Shown here: positions 40,158 to 50,013 of the stretch, in pieces
How the letters are laid out: every line of letters begins with the position of its first letter
Position numbering within the stretch: the first letter of the stretch is position 1
NCBI GenBank assembly: GCA_922989275.2
Contig: OV277861.1
Location: forward strand, 39,496,623-39,560,622
DNA length: 64,000 bases
Reading direction: 5' to 3'
Origin: Gari tellinella
Lineage: Eukaryota > Mollusca > Bivalvia > Cardiida > Psammobiidae
The notes under the pieces: model-generated
What the model was told of the DNA's origin: nothing
Seen by the model: only the letters and a program-made list of their open reading frames with translations
Database searches by the model: none
Position numbers and translations under genes: made by a program

Positions 40158-40326
40158 AGCTACCACCTGTGTTATTTAAGACCATGTATCAGTATCTTCA
40201 TTTCATAAGTGGTTCAACTGAAGTTTGACTGTGACTACAGGTATCAGGTATAGTACTTGTTGAAGTGATTATGAAGTTTCAGGTAAAACTAGTCTGAGAG
40301 TCTCGAATACAGTCAAACTTAAATGA

Positions 40327-40827
40327 TTAACCCTTTCTCCCATAGAAGTACCCTTTAACGCCTTTAATTTATTCATCCACTCAAGAAAATAGTTCCAATT
40401 TATACAGTCATGAATATTGTATCTAAAAATATTTTCTGAATTCTATCAGAGGGTAGCTTAAAGAAGGCTTAAAGTAAAGCAGAATGTGCCTTAACTCTTT
40501 CCTCCCTGAAACTTTAAATGCACAATTCCAGTTTCCATTTACGTTTAGTCCATTTCTGACTTTTAAGGGTTGTTTTTGTTAATGTTTGGCATTATGACAA
40601 ACAGTGAAGACCCTGATCAGAGGGCTCGATCCTTTCAGAGCCCTCTGATCTGGGTCTTCACTGTTTGCATAGGACAAGTGTACTATTCACATGAACAGTG
40701 TTTGAAAAGGACGCCTATATACGGGACTAGGGTTCAAAGGGTTAACGGGCATTCTGCTTACTTTCAACCTGCTGTAAATGGTCACCTGATTTCAAAACTA
40801 GAAATAGGCTATGGGGTTAAGGGTTAA
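40327..40827 (+). mobile_element. Family A copy split at its hairpin tip by family B
   Basis: TTAACCCTTTCTCCCATAGA and the left core arm end GAATGTGCCTTAA. After the B copy the right arm resumes (TTAACGGGCATTCTGC) and the element ends GGGGTTAAGGGTTAA. The insertion is at the TTAA in the palindrome centre. Confidence 0.85.
40491..40745 (-). mobile_element. Complete family B in a family A hairpin tip
   Basis: This is 255 bp from TTAA to TTAA. The hairpin tip is enlarged (GGGCTCGATCCTTTCAGAGC). An 85-codon frame through this and the host is an artefact. Confidence 0.85.
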
Positions 40828-40904
40828 TTAAAGACTTCTCATATACCTCAGGTCAGTTCCATTGAATAGTATATCTTTTTAAACTCATTATAGTGCTGGA
40901 ATCC

Positions 40905-40980
40905 AAAAACAATGTAGAACCAGGTCAGAGAGTTCCTGACAAGAAAACCTACTGATTAGGGTCTGCACTGTTTGGCATAC
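40905..40980 (-). mobile_element. Family B hairpin remnant
   Basis: AACAATGTAGAACCAGGTC and GATTAGGGTCTGCACTG are degraded arms. Confidence 0.45.
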
Positions 40981-41299
40981 TTTTATTTATATTTGGGTGA
41001 CTGACAGTACCCCTAAGTCTATGAAACCGTCAATTGTCAGTTATCTCATAGATCTATGTGAAATATTCAGCATTAATAATAAAGGCTAATATTAGTTTGC
41101 AGTCAGGTGGAATTTTAAACAACCAACTAAACCATCATAAAAAGAAAGTTATAAAAGTTGAGATACATGTAATCAAAAATAACCCACAGACTACTGAAAA
41201 GGTTAATATGGGGATTGCTGCATTCCAATTACCTTGACCTTTACAAGTTACTACATCAAACACCATTTACCCAAAACCTTTAGTATTACAGGTCATAAT
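40981..41299. other. No recognised feature
   Basis: AT-rich spacer. Confidence 0.4.
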
Positions 41300-41504
41300 T
41301 TAACTCTTTGCATGCTGGGTAATTTTTTTTCGTCTGCAACAATTATTGTCGTCTGCTATTGTTCTAAAATTAGCATTTTCAAAATTTCTTTTCAATTCAG
41401 GGTCAGAATGGCAAACAGTTTGGATCTTGATGAGATGCCACATTAGGCGGCGTCTCATCTGGTTCAAAACTGTTTGCAAGGTAATCACTGTGGCAGAGTG
41501 TTAA
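41300..41504 (+). mobile_element. Complete family C element, TTAA flanked
   Basis: TTAACTCTTTGCATGCTGGG to CTGTGGCAGAGTGTTAA, 205 bp. The palindrome is at 41411-41477 and CGTCTGC repeats lie to its left. Two opposing ORFs here are hairpin artefacts. Confidence 0.85.
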
Positions 41505-41644
41505 CCAGACTGACTTGGGCATTCAGACATAATTATGCAAATACTGGGCATAAAATATGAGATTATGACCTAAAAATATCTCAATAAATAACTTCATAAT
41601 AAACAACCAAAAAGTCCCTTGTATTTCAGATTTCTCTACCTGTT

Positions 41645-41901
41645 TTAACCCATTACCCCATAGCCTGTTTCTAAGACATTGGTGACCTCTTAAAGCATGT
41701 TGAAAGTAAAGCAGAATGCGCCTTAAGGCACATTCTGCTTTACTTTCAACCTGCTTTAAGCTATTATCAGAGACTCTGCTAGGATATATAAAATAATTTC
41801 TTTAGGTTCATGCATTCATGAATACATACATTGGAACTATTTTCTTCAGTGGAGAAATAAATCAAAGGCAAAAAAAATGTGTAATCATGGAGAAATGGGT
41901 T
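41645..41901 (-). mobile_element. Family A element, one TTAA worn
   Basis: TTAACCCATTACCCCATAGC, palindrome 41689-41760 with tip GCGCCTTAAGGCAC, ending AGAAATGGGTTCAA. Confidence 0.85.
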
Positions 41902-42134
41902 CAAAACGGAAGGGTCCATTTGAAATTTCACTATGGTAATTAAAGGTTGTAAACAACAAAAACTCAGTTACACCATTACATGATTGTCAGATATATTACA
42001 AATGTGTGTTACAAATCATAACAAAAATTGCAAAAAAGTCATCAGTGGCAAATGTTTTGAAACTCGATCTTCTATGTACATGTTCAGCCACAATTTTAAT
42101 GTCAATTGCTAAACTCACTAAAATGTCTGTTTTA

Positions 42135-42456
42135 TTATCCTATTACCCCATGCATAGAGAGTTTCACGTTTTAGTGTGACGATCGATGTATGCATGCAGT
42201 TCTAATGCACCCTAAAAATCCCCCATTGCTTAATGTTCCGATTGTTGACAGAATGTTTCTTAAAGCAGGCTGAAAGGAGCATTCTGCTTTACTTTCAGCC
42301 TGCTTCAGGCTTCCATCTGCTAGGTCTAAGATTATTGAAAATATTTCTTATGGTGCATTATATATTAATGACTATATATTTAAAGCAGATTTATTTTCTT
42401 TTGTGGAGAAATAATTCAAAGGTGTAAAAACGTGCACTGATTGAGTAATGGGTTAA
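42135..42456 (-). mobile_element. Family A element with insertion and shortened core
   Basis: CTATTACCCCATGCATAG is followed by about 90 bp not found in other copies, then a palindrome (42259-42308) whose left arm is cut to GCAGGCTGAAAGG. It ends TGAGTAATGGGTTAA. Confidence 0.7.
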
Positions 42457-42467
42457 TCAGAGCTCCT

Positions 42468-42710
42468 GGGGCCCGTTTCATAAAACTTCTTACGACAAAT
42501 GTTGTCGTAAGTCAGATTATAAAAGTATCAATTATTATTTATTTATCCATCTAATCCTGTCTTGTGACATCTTTTTGGAATCGTCTTGAAAAGACGATTC
42601 CAAAAAGATGTCACAAGACAGGATTAGATAGAGAAATCACAGATTAAATGTATTTTAAAGTTTTGACTTACGACAACATTTTTCGTAAGAAGTTTTATGA
42701 AACGGGCCCC
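42468..42710. mobile_element. Complete family E element
   Basis: The ends GGGGCCCGTTTCATAAAA and GAAACGGGCCCC are inverted and continue with CTTACGACAA and TTGTCGTAAG. The core at 42549-42629 is a perfect palindrome with the tip GAATCGTCTTGAAAAGACG. That tip closely matches the family D tip. Confidence 0.85.
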
Positions 42711-42807
42711 AGATGCATTTCTATACGATCAAAGTTAAATGGTTCAAAAAGGCATGATTTCTCTGAGGGGAAGAGTGTTCAAATAAGTGTGACCATACAG
42801 GAAAACC

Positions 42808-43228
42808 ATAACCCATTACTCCATAAATACGCCTTTTTAAACCTTTAACCCTTTGAGCCCTAGTCCCGCATATAGGCGTCCTTTTCAAACAGTGAACATG
42901 TGAATAGTACACTTGTCCTGTGCAAACAGTGAAGACCCAGATCAGAGGGCTCCGAAAGGAGCCCTCTGATCAGGGTCTTCACTGTTTGTCGTAATGCCAA
43001 ACATTGACAAAAACAACCCTTAAAAGTCAGAAATGGACTAGACTAAAATGGACACTGGAATTGTCCATTTAAAGTTTCAGGGAGGAAAGAGTTAATTTAT
43101 TGCTCTATTGAAGAAAATAGTTACAATTTACTCTATCACAAATAAAAATCATTAGGAATATTTTCTATATTCTAGCAGATAATAGCTTAAAGCAGGTTGA
43201 AAGTAAAGCAGAATGTGCCTTAAGTTAA
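42808..43228 (+). mobile_element. Family A copy split by family B, right part lost
   Basis: ATAACCCATTACTCCATAAA and CGCCTTTTTAAACCTTTAA are followed by a B copy. The A sequence resumes TTAATTTATTGCTC and proceeds to the left core arm and GTGCCTTAAG, where it ends. Confidence 0.8.
42845..43095 (+). mobile_element. Complete family B inserted in family A
   Basis: This is 251 bp from TTAA to TTAA, with tip GGGCTCCGAAAGGAGCCC. The host site is the TTAA of the CCTTTAATTTATT stretch. Confidence 0.9.
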
Positions 43229-43457
43229 GGCACACCCTTAGGGGACCAGAATTCATGCCTCTCTATCAGGATTGAGGGTTGCCAGAAATGGAAAATCAAT
43301 AAATAATGAAAACCTGAATTTCCACTTGAAAACTCAACTTGTTTTCTCTGCCACTAGCAGGTCTAAACACTTATTTTACTGAAGTTTCAATTTACTTATC
43401 CGTATTCTGATAAAGACTATAGTCTACCTTGAATTGTTCAAAACTATTATTAAGTAT

Positions 43458-43527
43458 GGCTAACAGTGCAAATCCTGGTCAGATGGCTCCTTTAGGAGCC
43501 ATCTGATCTGGGTCTACACTGTTTGCA
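43458..43527. mobile_element. Family B hairpin with arm-matched change
   Basis: The inner arm reads GATGGCTCC on one side and GGAGCCATC on the other, where the family norm is GAGGGCTCC, so the change is in both arms. The shell is not recognisable. Confidence 0.65.
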
Positions 43528-43622
43528 AATTTTAAGCATGGATATATCCAGTTCTAGAATAATAAGGTTTAATTGGCCAATCTCCAAAGAACTGGAATAC
43601 TGCAACTGCCACACCCCATCAC

Positions 43623-43645
43623 ACACAGTAGAACCTGTATAACCT
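43623..43645 (+). mobile_element. Pogo-like left terminus
   Basis: ACAGTAGAACCTGTATAACC resembles the pogo-like terminus at 35975. No partner end is assigned. Confidence 0.4.
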
Positions 43646-43661
43646 GCCAGCGACTCGGCAT

Positions 43662-43853
43662 CAGGGTTGCAGAATAGAGGGAGTAACCTGAACAAATCCA
43701 GCATTTTCTCACTTATTCAGCACCAAATCCTATGGTGTTTCTACTCAATAGAATCGTCTCGAAGAGACGCTTCTAATGAGTAGTAACACCATAGGGTTTA
43801 ATGCAGAAATAAAGATTTTAGTTTTTGAAATACTCCCCTTATCTGGAGCCCTG
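43662..43853 (+). mobile_element. Family D element
   Basis: CAGGGTTGCAGAATAGAGG at the left, TTATCTGGAGCCCTG at the right, hairpin intact apart from the tip (GAGACGCTTC). An extra right end (TTATCTGGAACCCTG) follows at 43871-43885. The 125-codon frame at 43776-44153 crosses this and the next hairpin and is not a gene. Confidence 0.8.
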
Positions 43854-43940
43854 TGTTTACTGGGACCTTCTTATCTGGAACCCTGCATGCTGCAATGTAG
43901 AAGTAAAGGTACAACAGTAATGTACAGTCAATATCATTGC

Positions 43941-44014
43941 ATAAAGCAGGACAAAAGTAACGCAAAAAAACCTCCTAAAGGGAGCTTTCTGCATTACTTT
44001 TGTCCTGCATCAAG
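43941..44014. mobile_element. Family F type hairpin
   Basis: TAAAGCAGGACAAAAGTAACG pairs with GCATTACTTTTGTCCTGC, with tip CCTCCTAAAGGGAGC. Confidence 0.65.
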
Positions 44015-44227
44015 CAGCTTTCAATTTGCTATGTTAAGGGCAATTATCTGTGCATTTGGTTCTGAATGGGTTACAGTGTTTCTCAAAGGTTTAATTGAAT
44101 GTTATCTTTTACAAGCATCATTTTTCACTGATAGATCTGTCTATGTATCCTAGCTCGCTCATAATTCTCTAGAAGTTGTTACTTGTAGGCACCAGAACAA
44201 ATTGAAAATTGTTTCAATCTTAAATCG

Positions 44228-44470
44228 ATTACTCAGTTTTAACAAATAAAATTTCACTGAAGAAAATAGTTCCATCTTATACAGTTATGGAAATGTATCG
44301 AAAAAAAAACACTCTTTATTCCACATAGTACATCGTAGCTTAAAGCAGGCTGAAAGTAAGACAGAATCATGAATGTGCGTTAAAGGTGCATTCTGCTTTA
44401 TTTCGAACTTGCTTAGAGTTATCATCTACATTCAATACTATTACTAGAAGAAATATATAGGCTTAATGGT
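44228..44470 (+). mobile_element. Family A element, worn
   Basis: CTGAAGAAAATAGTTCC, GTAGCTTAAAGCAGGCTG, a core enlarged by ATCATGA, and GGTGCATTCTGC are present. Both termini are poorly preserved. Confidence 0.65.
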
Positions 44471-44490
44471 GTAGTTTAAACATGTTTATT

Positions 44491-45627
44491 TAAACAAGGG
44501 CCACTATGGCCCTAAATCGCTCACCTGGTAACCATGTAACCATGTACACCGTGTGACCTAGTTTTTGACCAGACATGACCCTATTTCTAACTTGACCTCG
44601 ATTTCAATGAGACAAACATATTGTTCAAGTTTCATGAAGATTCAATGAATTTTGTAGTCTCTATAGAGTGTTAACGAGGTTTTTCGATGATTTGACCTAG
44701 TGACCTAGTTTTTAACCAGACATGACCCACATTCGAACTTGGCCTAGATTTTATTGAGGCAATCATATTGATGAAGTTTCATGAAGATCAAATGAAATTT
44801 GTAGCCTCTAGAGTGTTAACAAGGTTTTTCGATAATTTGACCTAGTGACCTAGTTTTTGACCAGACATGACCTACATTCGAACTTGACCTAGATTTCATT
44901 GAGGCAAACATTTTGATCAAGTTTCATGAAGATCCAATGAAATTTGTAATCTCTAGAGTGTTAACAAGGTTTTTCGAAGATTTGACCTAGTGACCTAGTT
45001 TTTGACCGGACATGACCCACATTCGAACTTGGCCTAGATTTCATTGAGGCAATCATATTGATGAAGTTTCATGAAGATCAAATGAAATTTGTAGCCTCTA
45101 GAGTGTTAACAAGGTTTTTCGATAATTTGACCTAGTGACCTAGATTTTGACCGGACATGACCCACATTCGAACTTGGCCTAGATTTCATTGAGGCAAACA
45201 TTTTGATGAAGTTTCATGAAGATCCAACGAAATTTGTAGTCTCTAGAGTGTTAACAAGGTTTTTCCAAGATTTGACCTAGTGACCTAGTTTTTGACCAGA
45301 CATGACCCACATTCGAACTTGGCCTAGATTTCATTGGGGCAATAATATTGATGAAGTTTCATGAAGATCCAATGAAATTTGTAGCCTCTAGAGTGTTAAC
45401 AATGTTTTTCGATAATTTGACCTAGTGACCTAGTTTTTGACCGGACATGACCCACATTCGAACTTGACCTAGATTTCATTAAGGCAAACATTGTGACCAA
45501 GTTTCATCAAAATCCAATGAGATTTGAACCTGGTAGAGTGTTAACGAACAATTGTGGACGGACAGACGACGGACATCCAGCGATCCTAAAAGCACACCTT
45601 GGCACTATGTGCCAGGTGAGCTAAAAA
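44491..45627 (+). mobile_element. Family H element with regular 145 bp tandem array
   Basis: It starts AAACAAGGGCCACTATGGCC, then CGCTCACCTGG. It ends GGCACTATGTGCCAGG, then TGAGCTAAAAA. The unit start TTGACCTAGTGACC falls at 44692, 44837, 44982, 45127, 45272 and 45417, exactly 145 bp apart each time. Each unit holds two TGACCT motifs two bases apart, often with a third TGACCT or GGCCT further on. No frame is open across it. Confidence 0.9.
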
Positions 45628-45956
45628 TAGTACATATTTTATAGTCATACTTAGATATACATTAGGATGCGAACAAAAGCAATGGTTACAGTTGCTTATT
45701 TAATTCTTCTCCTCGGAGTACAGGTTAAATGTCTTCCATGAGTATTGGATGGTATAGACTCTCATACCAGGAACTCAATGAATATTTCTTTCCGGCATCT
45801 GACTCTTTTAATTCTTTCTAAGTAAACTGATATGTTGCAAAACAATTCATAGAATTACTGCGCAGATCGAAGAATGACTTAAAACATGGATGTTGAGTGG
45901 AAGTTGATTGCCTACATATTGCATGAGATCACAGATTTGTAAACAAATTTAATATA
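45628..45956. other. No recognised feature
   Basis: AT-rich spacer. Confidence 0.4.
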
Positions 45957-46123
45957 CAGTAAAACCTCAAACTCTTTTTACTCAAACTTAACTGGATATG
46001 GGGTTTTTTTTACATTTTAACTTCACAATACGGTAAAGTTCAACTAAAGCAAACTCAAGTTATTGAAATTCAACTGGAGAAATATCAGTATATATTCGAG
46101 TTGAAGTTATCCAGGTTTAAATG
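45957..46123. mobile_element. Pogo-like element, worn ends
   Basis: CAGTAAAACCTCAAACTC at the left and GATAACTTCAACTC-type complement at the right (GTTATCCAGGTTTAAATG), with TA on both sides. It has no family F hairpin. Confidence 0.5.
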
Positions 46124-46535
46124 TACATGAACAATGTATCATCATAGGGTTTCAAACTGATTTAAGCCAGCTAGTGTAAACTAAAAAGTTCCAAACACAT
46201 TTTAATAATCTCTTTGAAACGTTGCAGCTATTTTGCTCATTCAGGGATTTGTTTTGATAGTACATGTATTATGTGTTTTGTTTTGGATTACATCTGCCTA
46301 TTCCTTTTATAAAATGAAATGAACTTTTCATGCTTCTGTCATTGTTCTGTTAACTAAGACACTGTTGTTAACACAAACTTGTATGACTGTACTATAGAGA
46401 CTGTACTCCTGTACCATATGCACACATGATGCTTCCCGTGATGGCTGACATGGTCATTTAAACCTTACTGAAGCATACCCAAGCTTCCTGACATCAGCCT
46501 GCCACCATCAGATATAAGAACATGTCACAGTCAAT
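46124..46535. other. No recognised feature
   Basis: AT-rich spacer. Confidence 0.4.
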
Positions 46536-46712
46536 TTAACCCCTGTACCACCATAGTAGACTAAAATCAACCTTACAAGAAATTAGAGTGCAGAGCAGAT
46601 CGTGTTGGATTGGGATCCACATTGTTTGACATTTGTTTTGATATTTGTGCATATAATAAACATAGTCAAGCAGAATGATGATATATTGTGTTAATGATAG
46701 TATAAGGGTTAA
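46536..46712. mobile_element. Family C-like element, decayed
   Basis: TTAACCCCTGTACCACC at the left and AGTATAAGGGTTAA at the right. In the middle lies GGGATCCACATTGTTTGAC, one C core arm. The other arm is degraded (GCAGAGCAGATCG). Confidence 0.45.
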
Positions 46713-47332
46713 AACAGATAATAAAATTTGGCGTATAAATTATAATAGCCGTGGGAGCAAAACAACAAGTCCAATATCTGACCATATATTGCTAATACAT
46801 GTACTGAGCTGTGTCTGTGGAGTAAAGGGTTAAGCAAACATACATGTAATATTCAGATCCAAGTCGGACAGTGCCTCACAAAATTAATGTTGAGCTTGAA
46901 AACAATGCATTTACAAACTTACTATAGGGCATCAACACTGACAAAGTAAACATGAAAATGTAACCTAGCATAATCAGTCATACACACACAATCTTACATA
47001 ATATGAGTCATTAGATTAGGAGATACACAGCTAACCACAACATAGATAGCATCATCTTCAGCAGCACGAAAGGAATTCTCCAATGCCCCTGAAAACATAT
47101 ATGACCTTATCTTCCTCATTAAAAAACTCATTTGCTGTATATTAAGCCCTAGTTTCTCGGTTACACATCCCCCATTTAGTTGTCAAAGCTGCCTCCTCCT
47201 ATTTAGTTGCCATATGTAGTTTGTTCCAGATCATGGTGCTGTCTATAATTACCCCGTTCTTTAAATGGTAATTTAATCCTTTACCTTAATTATAATAGCT
47301 TGATCAAAGTTTTAAGACAGGTTATCACATAA
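46713..47332. other. No recognised feature
   Basis: One family A-like terminus (GTGGAGTAAAGGGTTAA) lies at 46817-46832. Nothing else is recognised. Confidence 0.4.
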
Positions 47333-47479
47333 TTAACCCATTACCCCTTAAACACGCCTTTTACGCCTTTAATTTACTCCTCCACTGAAGGAAATAGCAC
47401 ATTCTGCTTTACTTTCAACCTGCTTTTAGTGGTCACAATATCTTCAATACTAAAAATATGCTATGGGGTAATGGGTTAA
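47333..47479 (+). mobile_element. Family A with left core arm deleted
   Basis: TTAACCCATTACCCCTTAAA to CTATGGGGTAATGGGTTAA. After GAAGGAAATAG it jumps straight to the right arm CACATTCTGCTTTAC. Confidence 0.8.
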
Positions 47480-47575
47480 AGCAGGTCAAACTCAAGAGTG
47501 ATCAAGCAGATTGATTATGCTCCTGTTGGAGAATTCTGCATCAAACATCATAATCTTGTTCTACATCAAATCTGC
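47476..47575. mobile_element. Family F-like hairpin, diverged
   Basis: TTAAAGCAGGTCAAAC and GATTATGCTCCTGTTGGAG with later CATCATAATC form an irregular foldback starting at the shared TTAA. Confidence 0.4.
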
Positions 47576-47680
47576 TGAAGATCTTACAACAATTTAAGTC
47601 AGTTACACACTCAAGTGCTGCTACCAGTACTGTTATACTCATTTGGGACTGATTCTTGAAAGAGTTAGTAAGAGAGAGCT

Positions 47681-47926
47681 ATAAACCCACTACCCCATAT
47701 ATATGCCTTTTGAGGCTTTTAATTTATTTCTCCACTGAGGAAAATAGTTCAAATTTATACAGTTATGAATAAAAAATTATGTATGATAAGAACAGATGGT
47801 AGCTTAAAGCAGATTGAAAGAAAGGCAGAATGCGCCTTAAGGCGCATTCTGCTTTACGTACTTTCAACCTGCTTTCAGGGGTCACCTATTTTCAAAACTA
47901 GAATCAGGCTATGGGGTAATGGGTTA
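47681..47926 (+). mobile_element. Complete family A element
   Basis: ATAAACCCACTACCCCATA to GGGGTAATGGGTTAA. The palindrome is at 47803-47877, with four extra bases in the right arm (TACGTACT). Confidence 0.85.
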
Positions 47927-47963
47927 AAGCAAGAATTGAAACTAAAGCAGAAAGTTTCATCAG

Positions 47964-48160
47964 TCTATCTGGAGATATGGGGAGTATTTCAAAAACTAAA
48001 ATTGTTATGCCTGCTAAAAACCCTATGGTGCGACTACTCATTAGAATTGTCTCGAAGAGATTATTCTAATGGGTAGTCAGACCATTTGGTTTAGTGCAGA
48101 AATGAAGAAGAAAATGTTGGAAAACTTTGGTGTTACAACTCCCTCTTATCTGAAGCTCTG
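47964..48160 (-). mobile_element. Family D element, worn ends
   Basis: TATCTGGAGATATGGGG stands where the left end should be, and CTTATCTGAAGCTCTG is the right end. The hairpin reads GAATTGTCTCGAAGAGATT, with partly independent changes. Confidence 0.7.
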
Positions 48161-48496
48161 CAGATTGAAAACCTCTACCTTAACCGTTTGATTTTTCATT
48201 TAAAACTGTTTGCTGGAAGATGTGTTTGCAGTACACTGCTGCTGCTTTTTGAGTTTGTAAGCAAGTAACATATTTGAGTGTTTTTGAGGCAAACATCTCG
48301 GCTTGATAAGCATCAATACATGCACATGTCAGGGCTCAGGTAAGACGGTGCATGAGAACGGTACACACAGACAACACAACATAAACCGTGTGACCTAGAT
48401 CAGTGAATCATGTGTTTTATGCTCTTGTACTACAGAAAAACAACTTTAAAGTCTCTAAATACAGTAACTGTTGTAAACCCATTGCTCTATAACTAG
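48161..48496. other. No recognised feature
   Basis: Spacer. Confidence 0.4.
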
Positions 48497-48718
48497 TTAA
48501 CCATTACAACATATATACGCCTTTTGACGTCTTTAATATATTCCTCCACTAAAGAAATTAGTTCACAACTTTTAAACATTTATGAATATACACGACAAGA
48601 AAAAATTCCTATATCCTTGCAGATGGTAGCTTAAAGCAGGTTGAGAGTAAAGCAGAATGCGCCTTTAAGCGGTCACCTATCTTTAATGCTAGAAACAGGC
48701 TATAGGGTAATTGGTTAA
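48497..48718 (+). mobile_element. Family A with right core arm deleted
   Basis: TTAACCATTACAACATA to TATAGGGTAATTGGTTAA. GCAGGTTGAGAGTAAAGC is followed by GCGCCTTTAAGCGG, so the right arm is missing. Confidence 0.8.
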
Positions 48719-48739
48719 CTACATGTACAGCTTCTTATA

Positions 48740-48947
48740 GTCTAATTTATTCCTCCACTGAAGATTTATTTATACACTCACCATCATAAGTAAAGAAGTA
48801 TTTTCTATATTCTAGCAGACGGTGGCTAAATTTCTTAGCAGGCTGAAAGTAAAGCAGAATGCTATGGTGCATTCTGCTTTACTTTCAACCTGTTTTAAAA
48901 CGTCAACCGTTTTCAAAACTACAAACAGGCTATGGGGAGCGGGTTAA
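48740..48947 (+). mobile_element. Family A element, left terminus lost
   Basis: ATTTATTCCTCCACTGAAG, palindrome 48834-48897 with tip GCTATGGTGC, and the end CTATGGGGAGCGGGTTAA. Confidence 0.75.
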
Positions 48948-49106
48948 CTAAAGAAGAACGTTCATATGAAACATTTTCTCCACTATAACTCGACAAATTT
49001 ATATTATATATATAATACAAACACAAAAAGTACATATAAACTATGAAAAGGAAAAACCTTTGTTACATTTTGATCATGTGACACGTTCTGACTGCCAACA
49101 GTACAT

Positions 49107-49307
49107 CAGGGCTCCAGATAAGCGGGAGTACCATTAAACTGAACAAATCCAACATTTTCTCACTTATTTCAGCACCAAATCCTATGGTGTTACTACTCAT
49201 TAGAATCGTCTCGAAGAGACGATTCTAGTGAGTATAGTGACACCATAGGGTTTCATGCAGAAATAAAGATTTTAGTTTTTGAAATACTCCCCTTATCTGG
49301 AGCTCTG
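49107..49307 (+). mobile_element. Family D element
   Basis: CAGGGCTCCAGATAAGCGG to TTATCTGGAGCTCTG. The hairpin is intact around GAATCGTCTCGAAGAGACG. Confidence 0.85.
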
Positions 49308-49377
49308 AGTGGTACAAAAAAAAGTAACATGTATTTATAATGTCAAATTTCTTCTCCCATGCAGTCAAATCTGAGTC

Positions 49378-49535
49378 AACTCATTCTACTCTGAAATTTC
49401 AAACATTTGAACAATTCCAGTTTCCAAATTATGTCTATTTCAAAACTTTTGACTAATAATTTGGGTTATTTTGCAATATATTACTGAAGGAGCCCTCTGA
49501 TCTGGGTCTACACTGTTTGCATTATAGGACAACCA
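49378..49535 (-). mobile_element. Family B with left core arm lost
   Basis: CTCATTCTACTCTGAAA, GAACAATTCCAGTTTCC, then ACTGAAGGAGCCCTCTGATC and CTACACTGTTTGC. The right shell breaks off after ATAGGACAA. Confidence 0.6.
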
Positions 49536-49539
49536 GACT

Positions 49540-49780
49540 TTATTCAAGATGAGAGTAATGCATATAGTTAAACAAAGATCCTTTGGAGCTGAATGCTTTA
49601 CTGTTAGCCTACATTAAGCAACCAAATGTATTTAAGTCTAAAATCTTGAATTCTTTTGAGTGACCCATGTTTATTTTGTATTGAAAACAGAAAATAAACA
49701 ATCTCAGTGTTACAGATTGTGTCGCTGATAACTGCAGGATTAAAGTAAAGAAGACGTAAAGGAACTTTCTGCATTACTTT
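49540..49780. mobile_element. Two degraded family F hairpins
   Basis: Pieces at 49545-49620 (AAGATGAGAGTAATGC, GATCCTTTGGAGC) and 49736-49780 (GGATTAAAGTAAAG, GGAACTTTCTGCATTAC) have arms matching the F type cores. Confidence 0.4.
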
Positions 49781-50011
49781 ACCCTTTCCCCCATAGAAGC
49801 GACTTTTAGCGTATTTAATTTATTCCTCAGCCGATGAAAGTAGTTCCAGTTTATACCCTCATGAACAATAACCATTACAAATATTTTTTTATATAGCCTA
49901 GCAGATTTTATCTTAAAGCAGGCTGAAAGTAAAGCAGAATGTGCCCTAAGGCCTTAAGTGGTCGCCTGTCTTAAAAACTAGAAACAGGCTATGAGGCAAA
50001 TTAAGGGTTAA
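49780..50011 (+). mobile_element. Family A with right core arm deleted
   Basis: TACCCTTTCCCCCATAGA on the left. GCAGGCTGAAAGTAAAGC and GTGCCCTAAGGCC are followed directly by TTAAGTGGTCGCC. It ends in GGGTTAA. Confidence 0.75.
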
Positions 50012-50013
50012 TT

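Noticed and set aside
43776..44153. Longest plus-strand frame, 125 codons
   Set aside because: It runs through a family D hairpin and a family F hairpin, has no recognisable domain, and similar starts recur in other D copies (for example at 24892).
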